Below are positions 57,633 through 64,000 of a DNA stretch of 64,000 bases, one piece after another. Each line of letters opens with the position of its first letter. Positions within the stretch are counted from its first letter, which is position 1. The DNA comes from Aromatoleum aromaticum EbN1 (GTDB lineage Bacteria; Pseudomonadota; Gammaproteobacteria; Burkholderiales; Rhodocyclaceae). The DNA lies in contig NC_006513.1 of NCBI RefSeq assembly GCF_000025965.1, positions 1,984,001 to 2,048,000 of the forward strand, given 5' to 3'. Both the position numbers and the translations under genes were made by a program. Under the pieces are notes generated by a model. That model was not told the origin of the DNA. It did not search any database and saw only the letters and a program-made list of their open reading frames with translations.

Positions 57633-57783
57633 GCCCGAACGGTGTTTGCTTGACCGGGTTGATAGCCCGCGAGCCGGCGGTGCCATGCGCCGACCGAAGC
57701 AATGCCGAAGTCGGTCAGCCGATCCCGGAAAAGTTTTGCCCGAATAATTGCCTTGGCAGTCATTGTCAGCGCATTCATATTGT

Positions 57784-57795
57784 TGCCTAAGCAAT
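57784..57795. promoter_or_regulatory. Possible MarR operator
   Basis: TTGCCTAAGCAA is an inverted repeat 21 bases before the MarR ATG, with an AT-rich region and a TTGCC-type half site (57741-57753) nearby. Autoregulation by MarR is typical. Confidence 0.45.
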
Positions 57796-57816
57796 CACTT
57801 TTCAGGCGATCGATTC

Positions 57817-58308
57817 ATGGGCGACAGCGCAAACCCCCGTTTCTACGACGGCAACAATTACCAGGTCAACGACAGCATCGGCTTCCTGATGCGCCAGATC
57901 GTCAGCATCTTCTCGACGGTGATCGACGACCGCATGGCCGCCCACGGACTCACCGACGCCCAGTGGAAGCCGCTGATCATGATCCAGCAGGGCCAGTGCC
58001 GGACGGCAGCCGAGCTGTCGCGCCTGGCCTGTTTCGATGCCGGCGCCATGACCCGGCTGATCGACCGGGTGGAGGCCAAGGGGCTGGTGCGCCGTGTCCG
58101 CTCGCAGGAGGACAGGCGGGTGGTCAACCTGGAATTGACGGACGAGGGCGAGCGCGCCACCGAGGTGGTCCCCCACGTCCTCGCCGACGTCCTCAACACC
58201 GCGCTGGACGGCTTCAGCGAGAACGAGGCGCGGCAGCTCAAGGCGCTCCTCCGGCGCATGCTCGACAACACCCGCAAACTGCGCGAAAGCGACGCGGCGC
58301 AGGCCTGA
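57817..58308 (+). CDS. MarR-family transcriptional regulator
   Basis: The product is a 163-residue regulator that likely represses the efflux genes downstream until a phenolic or lipophilic ligand binds. The winged helix reads CRTAAELSRLACFDAGAMTR and LIDRVEAKGLVRRVRSQEDR, followed by RVVNLELTDEGE. ATG 57817 was chosen over a longer frame. The NodT-type gene starts 24 bases later on the same strand. Confidence 0.9.
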   Translation: MGDSANPRFYDGNNYQVNDSIGFLMRQIVSIFSTVIDDRMAAHGLTDAQWKPLIMIQQGQCRTAAELSRLACFDAGAMTRLIDRVEAKGLVRRVRSQEDRRVVNLELTDEGERATEVVPHVLADVLNTALDGFSENEARQLKALLRRMLDNTRKLRESDAAQA

Positions 58309-58332
58309 CCTCACACCGCCAAGGAGCCCTCG

Positions 58333-59760
58333 ATGGCCCTCCGCAAGCCCTTGCGTACCCGACTTGCCGTCCTCGCGGCCGCTGTGGCGCTGACCGGCTG
58401 CGCCAGCTTCGCCGGCATCGAGCCCGCTTCCAGGCCGCTGGCGCCCGCCGCTCTGGGGACGGCCTCCGACCCCGTCGACTGGCCGGCCGCCGCATGGTGG
58501 CAGGGCTTCGCCGACCCGGTCCTGGACGGCCTGATCGCGCAGGCCCTGGCCGGCAACCCCAGCCTCGCGCTCGCCGAATCCCGCCTGGCCAAGGCCCGGG
58601 CGCTGGCCGGGGTGGCCGAAAGCGCCCTGGGGCCGCAGCTGAACGCGGACATCGACAGCACGCGGCGCCGCTTCAGCGAACACGCCGACGTTCCGCCGCC
58701 GCTCGCCGGCAGCATGCAGACCATCAGCCACGCGCGCCTGAACGGCAGCTGGGAGCTGGACTTCTTCGGCCGCAACCGCGCCGCCCTCGATGCCGCCCTG
58801 GGCAGCGCCCGCGCCGCCGAAGCCGACGCCCAGGCGGCGCGGGTGCTGCTCGCGAGCGATGTCGCGCGCGCCTACTTCCGCCTCGCCGCGCTGCTCGAAC
58901 AGCGCGGGGTCGCGCGGGCGACCCTGACCCAGCGCCGCGCCATCCTGCAACTGGTGGACAGCCGCGTGCAGGCGGGGCTCGATTCCAATGTCGAGGTGCG
59001 CCAGGCGGAAGGCGCGCTGCCCGAGATCCGCCGCGACCTGGAAGCCCTCGACGAGCAGATCGGCCTCGCCCGCCACGCCCTGGCGGCCCTCGCCGGCCAG
59101 GGGCCGGAGGCGGCCGCCGAGCTTGCCCCGACCCTCGCGACGGTGCGTCCGCAGGCGCTGCCCGCGACCTTGCCGGCCGACCTGGTCGGCCGCCGTGCCG
59201 ATCTCGCCGCCGCGCGCTGGCGCGTGGAAGCGGCGACGCGCGGCATCGACGCTGCCAAGGCCGCCTTCTATCCCAACATCAACCTGGTCGCCCTCGCCGG
59301 CTTTTCCAGCATCGGCCTCGGCAACTGGCTCAAGAGCGGCAGCCGCGAACTGGGGCTGGGCGCCGCCGTCCACCTGCCCATCTTCGACGCCGGGCGGCTG
59401 CGCGCCGGCCTGCGCGGCACCACGGCGGACGCCGATGCAGCCGTGGACAGCTACAACGCCACCCTGCTCCAGGCGGTGCGCGAAGTCGCCGACCAGATCA
59501 CCTCGCAGCAAGCCGTCGAACGCCAGGCGCGGGAGCAGCAGGCCGCTCTGGCGGCGGCGGAAAGCGCGCTCGACCTCGCGCTGCAGCGCTACCGCGCCGG
59601 GATCGGCGGCTATCTGACCGTCCTCAGCGCCGAAACCAACGTCCTGACCCAGCGGCGGACCGCCATCGACCTCAAGGCCCGCGGCATCGACACCCGCCTG
59701 CAACTGATCCGCGCCCTCGGCGGCGGCTACACGGCCGATTCGACGCCGGCCGCCGCCTGA
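58333..59760 (+). CDS. Outer-membrane efflux lipoprotein, NodT family
   Basis: The product is a 475-residue TolC-like outer-membrane factor. A lipoprotein signal peptide with lipobox LTGCAS (Cys22) precedes two outer-membrane efflux domains with repeated coiled-coil hairpins (LAESRLAKARALAGVAESAL and LQRYRAGIGGYLTVLSAETN). NodT hallmarks LVGRRADLAAARWRVEAATR and FYPNINLVALAG are present. It is in an operon with emrA and emrB. Confidence 0.92.
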   Translation: MALRKPLRTRLAVLAAAVALTGCASFAGIEPASRPLAPAALGTASDPVDWPAAAWWQGFADPVLDGLIAQALAGNPSLALAESRLAKARALAGVAESALGPQLNADIDSTRRRFSEHADVPPPLAGSMQTISHARLNGSWELDFFGRNRAALDAALGSARAAEADAQAARVLLASDVARAYFRLAALLEQRGVARATLTQRRAILQLVDSRVQAGLDSNVEVRQAEGALPEIRRDLEALDEQIGLARHALAALAGQGPEAAAELAPTLATVRPQALPATLPADLVGRRADLAAARWRVEAATRGIDAAKAAFYPNINLVALAGFSSIGLGNWLKSGSRELGLGAAVHLPIFDAGRLRAGLRGTTADADAAVDSYNATLLQAVREVADQITSQQAVERQAREQQAALAAAESALDLALQRYRAGIGGYLTVLSAETNVLTQRRTAIDLKARGIDTRLQLIRALGGGYTADSTPAAA

Positions 59761-59782
59761 TCTGCACAAGAGAGGAAACTCC

Positions 59783-61084
59783 ATGGACAAGCAAGACCAC
59801 ACCCCGGCCCCCGCACAAACGTCGAATCCGGCCCGCAAGCGCGCGCTTCTCGGCCTCACGGCCCTGTTCTCCGTGATCGGCCTGGCCTACGGCGGCTACT
59901 GGTACGGGGTGGAGCGCTTCCGCGTTGAAACCGACAACGCCTACGTCCAGGGCAACGTCGTCCAGATCACGCCGCAGGTCGCCGGCACGGTGCTGGCCAT
60001 CAACGCCGACGACACCGACTACGTCGAGGCCGGCCAGTCGCTGGTCCGCCTCGACCCCGCCGACGCGCAGGTCGCCCTCGATCAGGCCGAGGCGCAGCTC
60101 GCCCAGACGGTGCGCGAAGTGCGCACGACCTACGCCAACAACAGCACGCTGACGGCCAACATCGCGATGCGCCAGGCCGAGCTCGCCCGCGTTCAGGCCG
60201 ACGTCGCCCGCGCCGAGGACGATGTCGCCCGCCGCCGGCCGTTGGTGGCCACCGGCGCCGTCGGCAAGGAGGAGCTGCAGCACGCCGTCACCGCGCTGGC
60301 CAACGCCCGGGCCGCCGGTGCCGCCGCCACCGCGGCGCTGGCCGCGGCCCGGGAGCAGCTCACCAGCAACCAGTCGCTGACCGAAGGCACCACCGTCGAG
60401 AACCACCCCAACGTCCAGAAGGCCGCCGCCCGCGTGCGCGAAGCCTACCTCGCGCTCAAGCGCAGCGACCTCCCGGCGCCGGTGACCGGCTATGTCGCCA
60501 AGCGCAGCGCCCAGGTCGGCCAGCGGGTGCAGGCCGGGGCGCCGCTGATGGCCATCATTCCCCTCGAGCAGGTGTGGGTCGACGCCAATTTCAAGGAGTC
60601 CCAGCTCCAGGACATGCGCATCGGCCAGCCGGTGCGCCTGGCGGCCGACATGTACGGCAAGAAAGTGGAATACCACGGCACGGTCGCCGGCCTCGGCGCC
60701 GGCACCGGCGCCGTCTTCTCGCTGCTGCCGGCGCAGAACGCCACCGGCAACTGGATCAAGGTGGTGCAGCGGGTGCCGGTGCGGGTCGCCCTCGACGCCC
60801 GGGAACTGACTGAACACCCCCTGCGCGTCGGCCTGTCGATGACGGCCACGGTCGATGTCCACGACCAGAGCGGCAAGGCGCTCGCCGATGCGCCGCGCCA
60901 CCGTCCGGTGGCCCAGACGCCCGTGTACGGCGGCCTGGAAGCGGACGCGGACGCCGCCGTGTCGGCCATCGTCGCCACCCACCTCGGCCGGAAGGCGGCC
61001 CCCGTCGCCCGGCCCGCCGCACAGGCGCCGGCATCGGATGCCGCCGTGGCGAAGAAGCCGCTGCACGTGGCCGCGGCCCGCTAG
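59783..61084 (+). CDS. emrA: EmrA-like membrane fusion protein
   Basis: The product is a 433-residue periplasmic adaptor with one membrane anchor (about 21-40). A lipoyl/barrel-sandwich core (VQITPQVAGTVLAINADDTD) follows, with a coiled-coil hairpin (about 95-190) and KRSDLPAPVTGYVAKRSAQV of the second lipoyl half. It bridges EmrB to the NodT-type channel. The C-terminal 60 residues are an unusual Ala/Pro-rich extension. Confidence 0.92.
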   Translation: MDKQDHTPAPAQTSNPARKRALLGLTALFSVIGLAYGGYWYGVERFRVETDNAYVQGNVVQITPQVAGTVLAINADDTDYVEAGQSLVRLDPADAQVALDQAEAQLAQTVREVRTTYANNSTLTANIAMRQAELARVQADVARAEDDVARRRPLVATGAVGKEELQHAVTALANARAAGAAATAALAAAREQLTSNQSLTEGTTVENHPNVQKAAARVREAYLALKRSDLPAPVTGYVAKRSAQVGQRVQAGAPLMAIIPLEQVWVDANFKESQLQDMRIGQPVRLAADMYGKKVEYHGTVAGLGAGTGAVFSLLPAQNATGNWIKVVQRVPVRVALDARELTEHPLRVGLSMTATVDVHDQSGKALADAPRHRPVAQTPVYGGLEADADAAVSAIVATHLGRKAAPVARPAAQAPASDAAVAKKPLHVAAAR

Positions 61085-61101
61085 GCGACGGGAGCCGCGC
61101 C

Positions 61102-62646
61102 ATGGCCTCCGCCCCCCCTTCACCGGCAGCCTTGCCGCCGCTCGCCGGACGGCCCCTCGTCCTCGGCACGGTGGCCCTGTCGCTGGCCACCTTCATGAAC
61201 GTCCTCGACTCGTCCATCGCCAACGTGTCGATCCCCGCGATCGCCGGCGATTTCGGGGTCAGTCCCAACCAGGGGACGTGGGTCATCACCAGCTTCGCCG
61301 TGGCCAACGCCATTGCCGTGCCGCTCACCGGCTGGCTGACCCAGCGCTTCGGCACCGTGCGGCTGTTCGTCACGAGCGTGCTGCTCTTCGTCCTCACCTC
61401 GTGGCTGTGCGGCGCCGCGCCCAATCTCGAATCGCTGATCGCCTTGCGGGTGCTGCAGGGCCTCGTCGCCGGGCCGATGATTCCGCTGTCGCAGACGCTG
61501 CTGCTGCAGAGCTACCCGACGGCCAAGGCCGGCATGGCGCTGGCGATGTGGTCGATGACCACGCTGGTGGCGCCGGTGATGGGGCCGCTGCTGGGCGGCT
61601 GGATCACCGACAACATGAGCTGGCCGTGGATCTTCTACATCAACGTGCCGATCGGCGTGGCCGCGGCGGCGGTGACCTGGGGCATCTACCGCGAGCGCAA
61701 CTCGCCGACCCGCAAGCTGCCCATCGACCGCATCGGCCTCGCCCTGCTGGTGCTGTGGGTCGGTGCGCTGCAGGTCATGCTCGACAAGGGCAAGGAGCTC
61801 GACTGGTTCGCCTCCGGGCAGATCGTCGCACTTGCAGTGGCGGCGGCGGTCGGGTTCGCCTTCTTCCTCGCGTGGGAATTGACCGAGAAGCACCCCATCG
61901 TGGACCTCTCGCTGTTCCGCCGCCGCAATTTCTGGACCGGCACCTTGGCGATGTCGCTCGGCTACGGCGCCTTTTTCGGCAACGTCGTGCTGCTGCCGCT
62001 GTGGCTGCAGCAGTACCTCGGCTACACCGCCACGCTGGCGGGCTTCGTGCTGGCGCCCGTCGGCCTGCTCGCGATCCTGCTTTTGCCGGTCGTCGGCAAG
62101 CAGGTGGGCCACCGGGACCCGCGCCAGCTCGCCACCCTCGCTTACCTGGTGTTCGCGCTGGTGCTGTGGATGCGCTCCGAATTCAACACCCAGGCCGACA
62201 TGGCGACGCTCATGCTACCCACCCTCATCCAGGGCGCGGCCATGGCGTTCTTCTTCATCCCGCTGGTGTCCCTGACGCTCTCCGATCTCTCGCCGGACCG
62301 CGTACCGGCCGCCTCGGGCCTGTCCAATTTCGCCCGCATCACCGCCGGCGCCTTCGGCACCTCGATCGCCACCACGCTGTGGGAGGACCGCGCCGCGCTG
62401 CATCACGCCCAGCTCACCGAAGCCGTCACCGCCGGCAGCAACGCCACGGCCCAGGCGCTGGACGGCCTCGCGGCGAGCGGCTTCAGCACGCAGCAGGCGC
62501 TCGCGCAGGTGAATCGCCTCGTGGACCAGCAAGCGTTCATGCTCGGCGCCGACGACGTCTTCCGTGCCTCGGCGATACTCTTCCTGCTGCTCATCGGAGT
62601 GGTCTGGCTGGCACGGCCCGCCCGGAGTGGAGCGGCCGCCGGATGA
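61102..62646 (+). CDS. emrB: EmrB-like DHA2-family MFS multidrug exporter
   Basis: The product is a 514-residue proton-driven exporter with 14 predicted helices. DHA2 motifs are LATFMNVLDSSIANVSIPAI, GTWVITSFAVANAIAVPLTG and LTQRFGTVRLFV, with motif C-like STTLVAPVMGPLLGGWI. It completes the MarR-NodT-EmrA-EmrB operon, starting 17 bases after emrA. Likely substrates are lipophilic or phenolic toxicants. Confidence 0.93.
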   Translation: MASAPPSPAALPPLAGRPLVLGTVALSLATFMNVLDSSIANVSIPAIAGDFGVSPNQGTWVITSFAVANAIAVPLTGWLTQRFGTVRLFVTSVLLFVLTSWLCGAAPNLESLIALRVLQGLVAGPMIPLSQTLLLQSYPTAKAGMALAMWSMTTLVAPVMGPLLGGWITDNMSWPWIFYINVPIGVAAAAVTWGIYRERNSPTRKLPIDRIGLALLVLWVGALQVMLDKGKELDWFASGQIVALAVAAAVGFAFFLAWELTEKHPIVDLSLFRRRNFWTGTLAMSLGYGAFFGNVVLLPLWLQQYLGYTATLAGFVLAPVGLLAILLLPVVGKQVGHRDPRQLATLAYLVFALVLWMRSEFNTQADMATLMLPTLIQGAAMAFFFIPLVSLTLSDLSPDRVPAASGLSNFARITAGAFGTSIATTLWEDRAALHHAQLTEAVTAGSNATAQALDGLAASGFSTQQALAQVNRLVDQQAFMLGADDVFRASAILFLLLIGVVWLARPARSGAAAG

Positions 62647-62741
62647 GCGGTTCGTCGAGGCGTGCGCGGTGCTGAACCGGATCGTGCGCCTCGCGTAAGG
62701 TCGCGAGCGCGCAGTCTTGGTGAAGGGCCGCAGTGTGCTAA

Positions 62742-62762
62742 GGTGTTACCTGGTATCACACC
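62742..62762. promoter_or_regulatory. Probable operator of the ParD/RelE-type module
   Basis: GGTGT...ACACC flanks a near-palindromic TACCTGGTATC, 13 bases before the antitoxin ATG. This fits autoregulation by a ribbon-helix-helix antitoxin. Confidence 0.5.
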
Positions 62763-62774
62763 TGAGAACGCGCC

Positions 62775-63065
62775 ATGCCGACCACCGCTGCCAAGACGGT
62801 ATCCGTAAAGCTCGACGACGAGATGCGGGACCGCATCAAGCATCTTGCCGAGACTCGTCATCGCACCACGCATTGGGTGATGCGGGAGGCGATCCAGCAG
62901 TACGTCGAGCGCGAGGAAAAGCGCGAGGCATTCCGGCAGGCGACCCTGGCAGCCTGGGAGGAATATCAGGAAACAGGCGTATCCGTAGCCGCGGACGAGG
63001 TCACCGCTTGGCTCGAAACCTGGGGTGAAAGCAACGAGCAAGCCGCGCCCAAATGCCGCAAGTGA
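62775..63065 (+). CDS. Ribbon-helix-helix antitoxin (CopG/ParD-like)
   Basis: The product is a 96-residue antitoxin. The N-terminal RHH reads KTVSVKLDDEMRDRIKHLAE, then TRHRTTHWVMREAIQQYVER, and is followed by an acidic toxin-binding tail ending ESNEQAAPKCRK. The gene overlaps the toxin gene by 13 bases. An inverted-repeat operator precedes it. Confidence 0.88.
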   Translation: MPTTAAKTVSVKLDDEMRDRIKHLAETRHRTTHWVMREAIQQYVEREEKREAFRQATLAAWEEYQETGVSVAADEVTAWLETWGESNEQAAPKCRK

Positions 63066-63346
63066 GATTCGCGCCTGCGGCGCTGCGCGACCTGGAGCGG
63101 CTGCGCGACTTCCTGCGTCCGAAGAATCCCGCGGCCGCAAAGCGGGCTGCTGCGGCAATCATCAAGGCAGTTCAGGTTCTCGGACAACAACCGCACATCG
63201 GCCGCCCGGTGGCCGATCTGCCCGAGGAATTCCGGGAGTGGCCGATCGAATTCGGCGACAGCGGGTATGTGGCGAGGTATCGCTACGACGCGAACGAAGA
63301 CGTGATCATCTTGGGGATTCGTCACCAGAAAGAGGCGGGTGAGTAG
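63053..63346 (+). CDS. RelE/ParE-family toxin
   Basis: The product is a 97-residue toxin of the RelE/ParE fold. It shows VRFAPAALRDLERLRDFLRP, the NIGRP-like PHIGRPVADLPEEFREWPIE and the C-terminal VARYRYDANEDVIILGIRHQ strands. ParE-type members inhibit gyrase and RelE-type cleave mRNA; the sequence does not decide which. Start overlaps the antitoxin end. Confidence 0.88.
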   Translation: MPQVRFAPAALRDLERLRDFLRPKNPAAAKRAAAAIIKAVQVLGQQPHIGRPVADLPEEFREWPIEFGDSGYVARYRYDANEDVIILGIRHQKEAGE

Positions 63347-63824
63347 TGGATTTGTCGCGCCGTTTTCTCAAAGTGCGTCCGACGTTACACGTGTCGCGGC
63401 AATTCTTGTAACGGCCGGAACGGCCGTCTATACCACGCACAAGATCTGAGGGCGACAGCGGCCAGCGAACAACTGGCCGAACATCAATTCCAGCAATCCA
63501 ACCGGTGGTAACAGGCCGGCCACCGGTTGGCAGCCTCAATGAAGGCACGGGGTTTGGCTTCGTACAGAAGCCGCGATTGCGTCGCGGACTTCCCGGATCT
63601 CGGGATCAGCAGCAGTATCGGCGGATCAACGGGCTCGCACCGTCACGCCGGACGAAACCGGCGGAGGCGTTCTCAGGACGCCGTTACCTGGATTGGCATT
63701 GATGTTGAGTTGCGTGGAATGATGCGTGAGTAGGGAACTGCTTTCCACTGCCGGTACCGTGCGGTCTTCGCCTGAAAGCGGGCTGCCCGGGGGTGTCAGG
63801 ATTTCTGTGTGTGAGGCGTGAAGA
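63347..63824. other. Gene-free stretch with inverted repeats
   Basis: No frame here has both a start signal and protein-like composition. An 11-bp inverted repeat CCAACCGGTGG / CCACCGGTTGG lies at 63498-63508 and 63520-63530, and a GGCC-rich pair lies near 63410-63430. It may be decayed mobile DNA. Confidence 0.5.
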
Positions 63825-63870
63825 GACTGTTCCAACGGGGCCGCCTGCAGGCGGCCCCGTTGGAACAGTC
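63825..63870. repeat. Perfect 46-bp palindrome
   Basis: GACTGTTCCAACGGGG through CCGCCTG is followed directly by its exact reverse complement, with the axis at 63847/63848 on CTGCAG and no loop. It lies 15 bases before a possible GTG start. It could be a terminator, a protein-binding site or an IS end. Confidence 0.85.
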
Positions 63871-63885
63871 GGTAGTCATTTTAAC

Positions 63886-64000
63886 GTGAAAGAACCTACT
63901 TCCAGGGCGGCCGACGCCCTGACCCCCGAAGATCATATTTTTGAGAAACGGGTGAATCAGGCTTCGGCGGGAATGAAACCGAAGCGAGTCAGAGCCTTGA
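63886..64000 (+). CDS. Possible 5' end of an unidentified gene, cut by the window edge
   Basis: A frame opens at GTG 63886 and stays open for 38 codons to the window end (KEPTSRAADALTPEDHIFEK, then RVNQASAG). No clear ribosome-binding site is seen and no family is recognised. It could also be part of an insertion element. Confidence 0.3.
   Translation, partial: MKEPTSRAADALTPEDHIFEKRVNQASAGMKPKRVRAL

Noticed and set aside
57802-59859. A 685-codon open frame on the minus strand
   Set aside because: It runs antisense to marR and the NodT-type gene, with no domain-like features.
63505-63733. Short plus-strand frames in the right-hand gene-free stretch
   Set aside because: No ribosome-binding site, arginine/serine-biased composition, and no recognisable motif.

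Overview
This 64 kb window reads as chromosome of a betaproteobacterium, most likely of the Rhodocyclales (Azoarcus/Aromatoleum/Thauera group). That placement is inferred from high GC, a PEP-CTERM protein, a very long DUF3683-type flavo-iron-sulfur protein, the nitrogen-PTS/rpoN block (hprK-ptsN-hpf-rpoN-lptB) joined to recX-recA, and a Liv-type transporter beside an acyl-CoA synthetase. No rRNA, tRNA or CRISPR array was recognised.

Positions 1-9,800 are an accessory patch. It holds a decayed REP-associated tyrosine transposase with REP-like repeats and an ISAs1 transposase gene split by an intact IS21-family element with a 7-bp target duplication. It also holds an AT-richer zinc-ribbon gene of unknown role broken by an IS3-family element. 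Two toxin-antitoxin modules follow (MazE/MazF type, then FitA/FitB type with a PIN toxin), then a small secreted protein paired with a four-helix membrane protein.

Positions 9,800-43,000 are mostly core genome, largely on the minus strand. In order: a coiled-coil membrane protein; a periplasmic protein with three cysteine repeats; a 1,300-residue FAD/Fe-S oxidoreductase; a YqaA-type membrane protein; an FHA protein; ttcA; folM; a MidA-type methyltransferase (plus strand); an alpha/beta hydrolase with a nu-class GST; and the slt/NDUFA9-like/GST/cca group. Next come 5-formyl-THF cyclo-ligase, ilvA, hprK-ptsN-hpf-rpoN-lptB-recX-recA-pncC-pgpA-thiL, an orphan TAXI receptor, a double zinc-ribbon membrane protein, murB, a PACE-type efflux protein and a FecR-domain protein with a Gln/Arg-rich tail.

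Positions 43,000-57,700 carry a PEP-CTERM protein with a plausible sigma-54 promoter, a strong hairpin terminator, a divergent bifunctional penicillin-binding protein and a five-gene Liv-type ABC transporter. An AMP-forming acyl-CoA synthetase, a hybrid histidine kinase with an OmpR-type regulator, two tiny proteins and a CAP-domain secreted protein follow.

Positions 57,800-64,000 hold a MarR-controlled tripartite efflux operon (NodT-type outer membrane factor, EmrA-like, EmrB-like) and a ParD/RelE-type toxin-antitoxin pair behind an inverted-repeat operator. The last 650 bases are mostly gene-free and contain a perfect 46-bp palindrome.

No clearly new multi-gene system was found. The best leads are the interrupted zinc-ribbon gene, the three-repeat cysteine protein, the C-terminal LGLC motif shared by two adjacent unrelated proteins, and the long palindromes.
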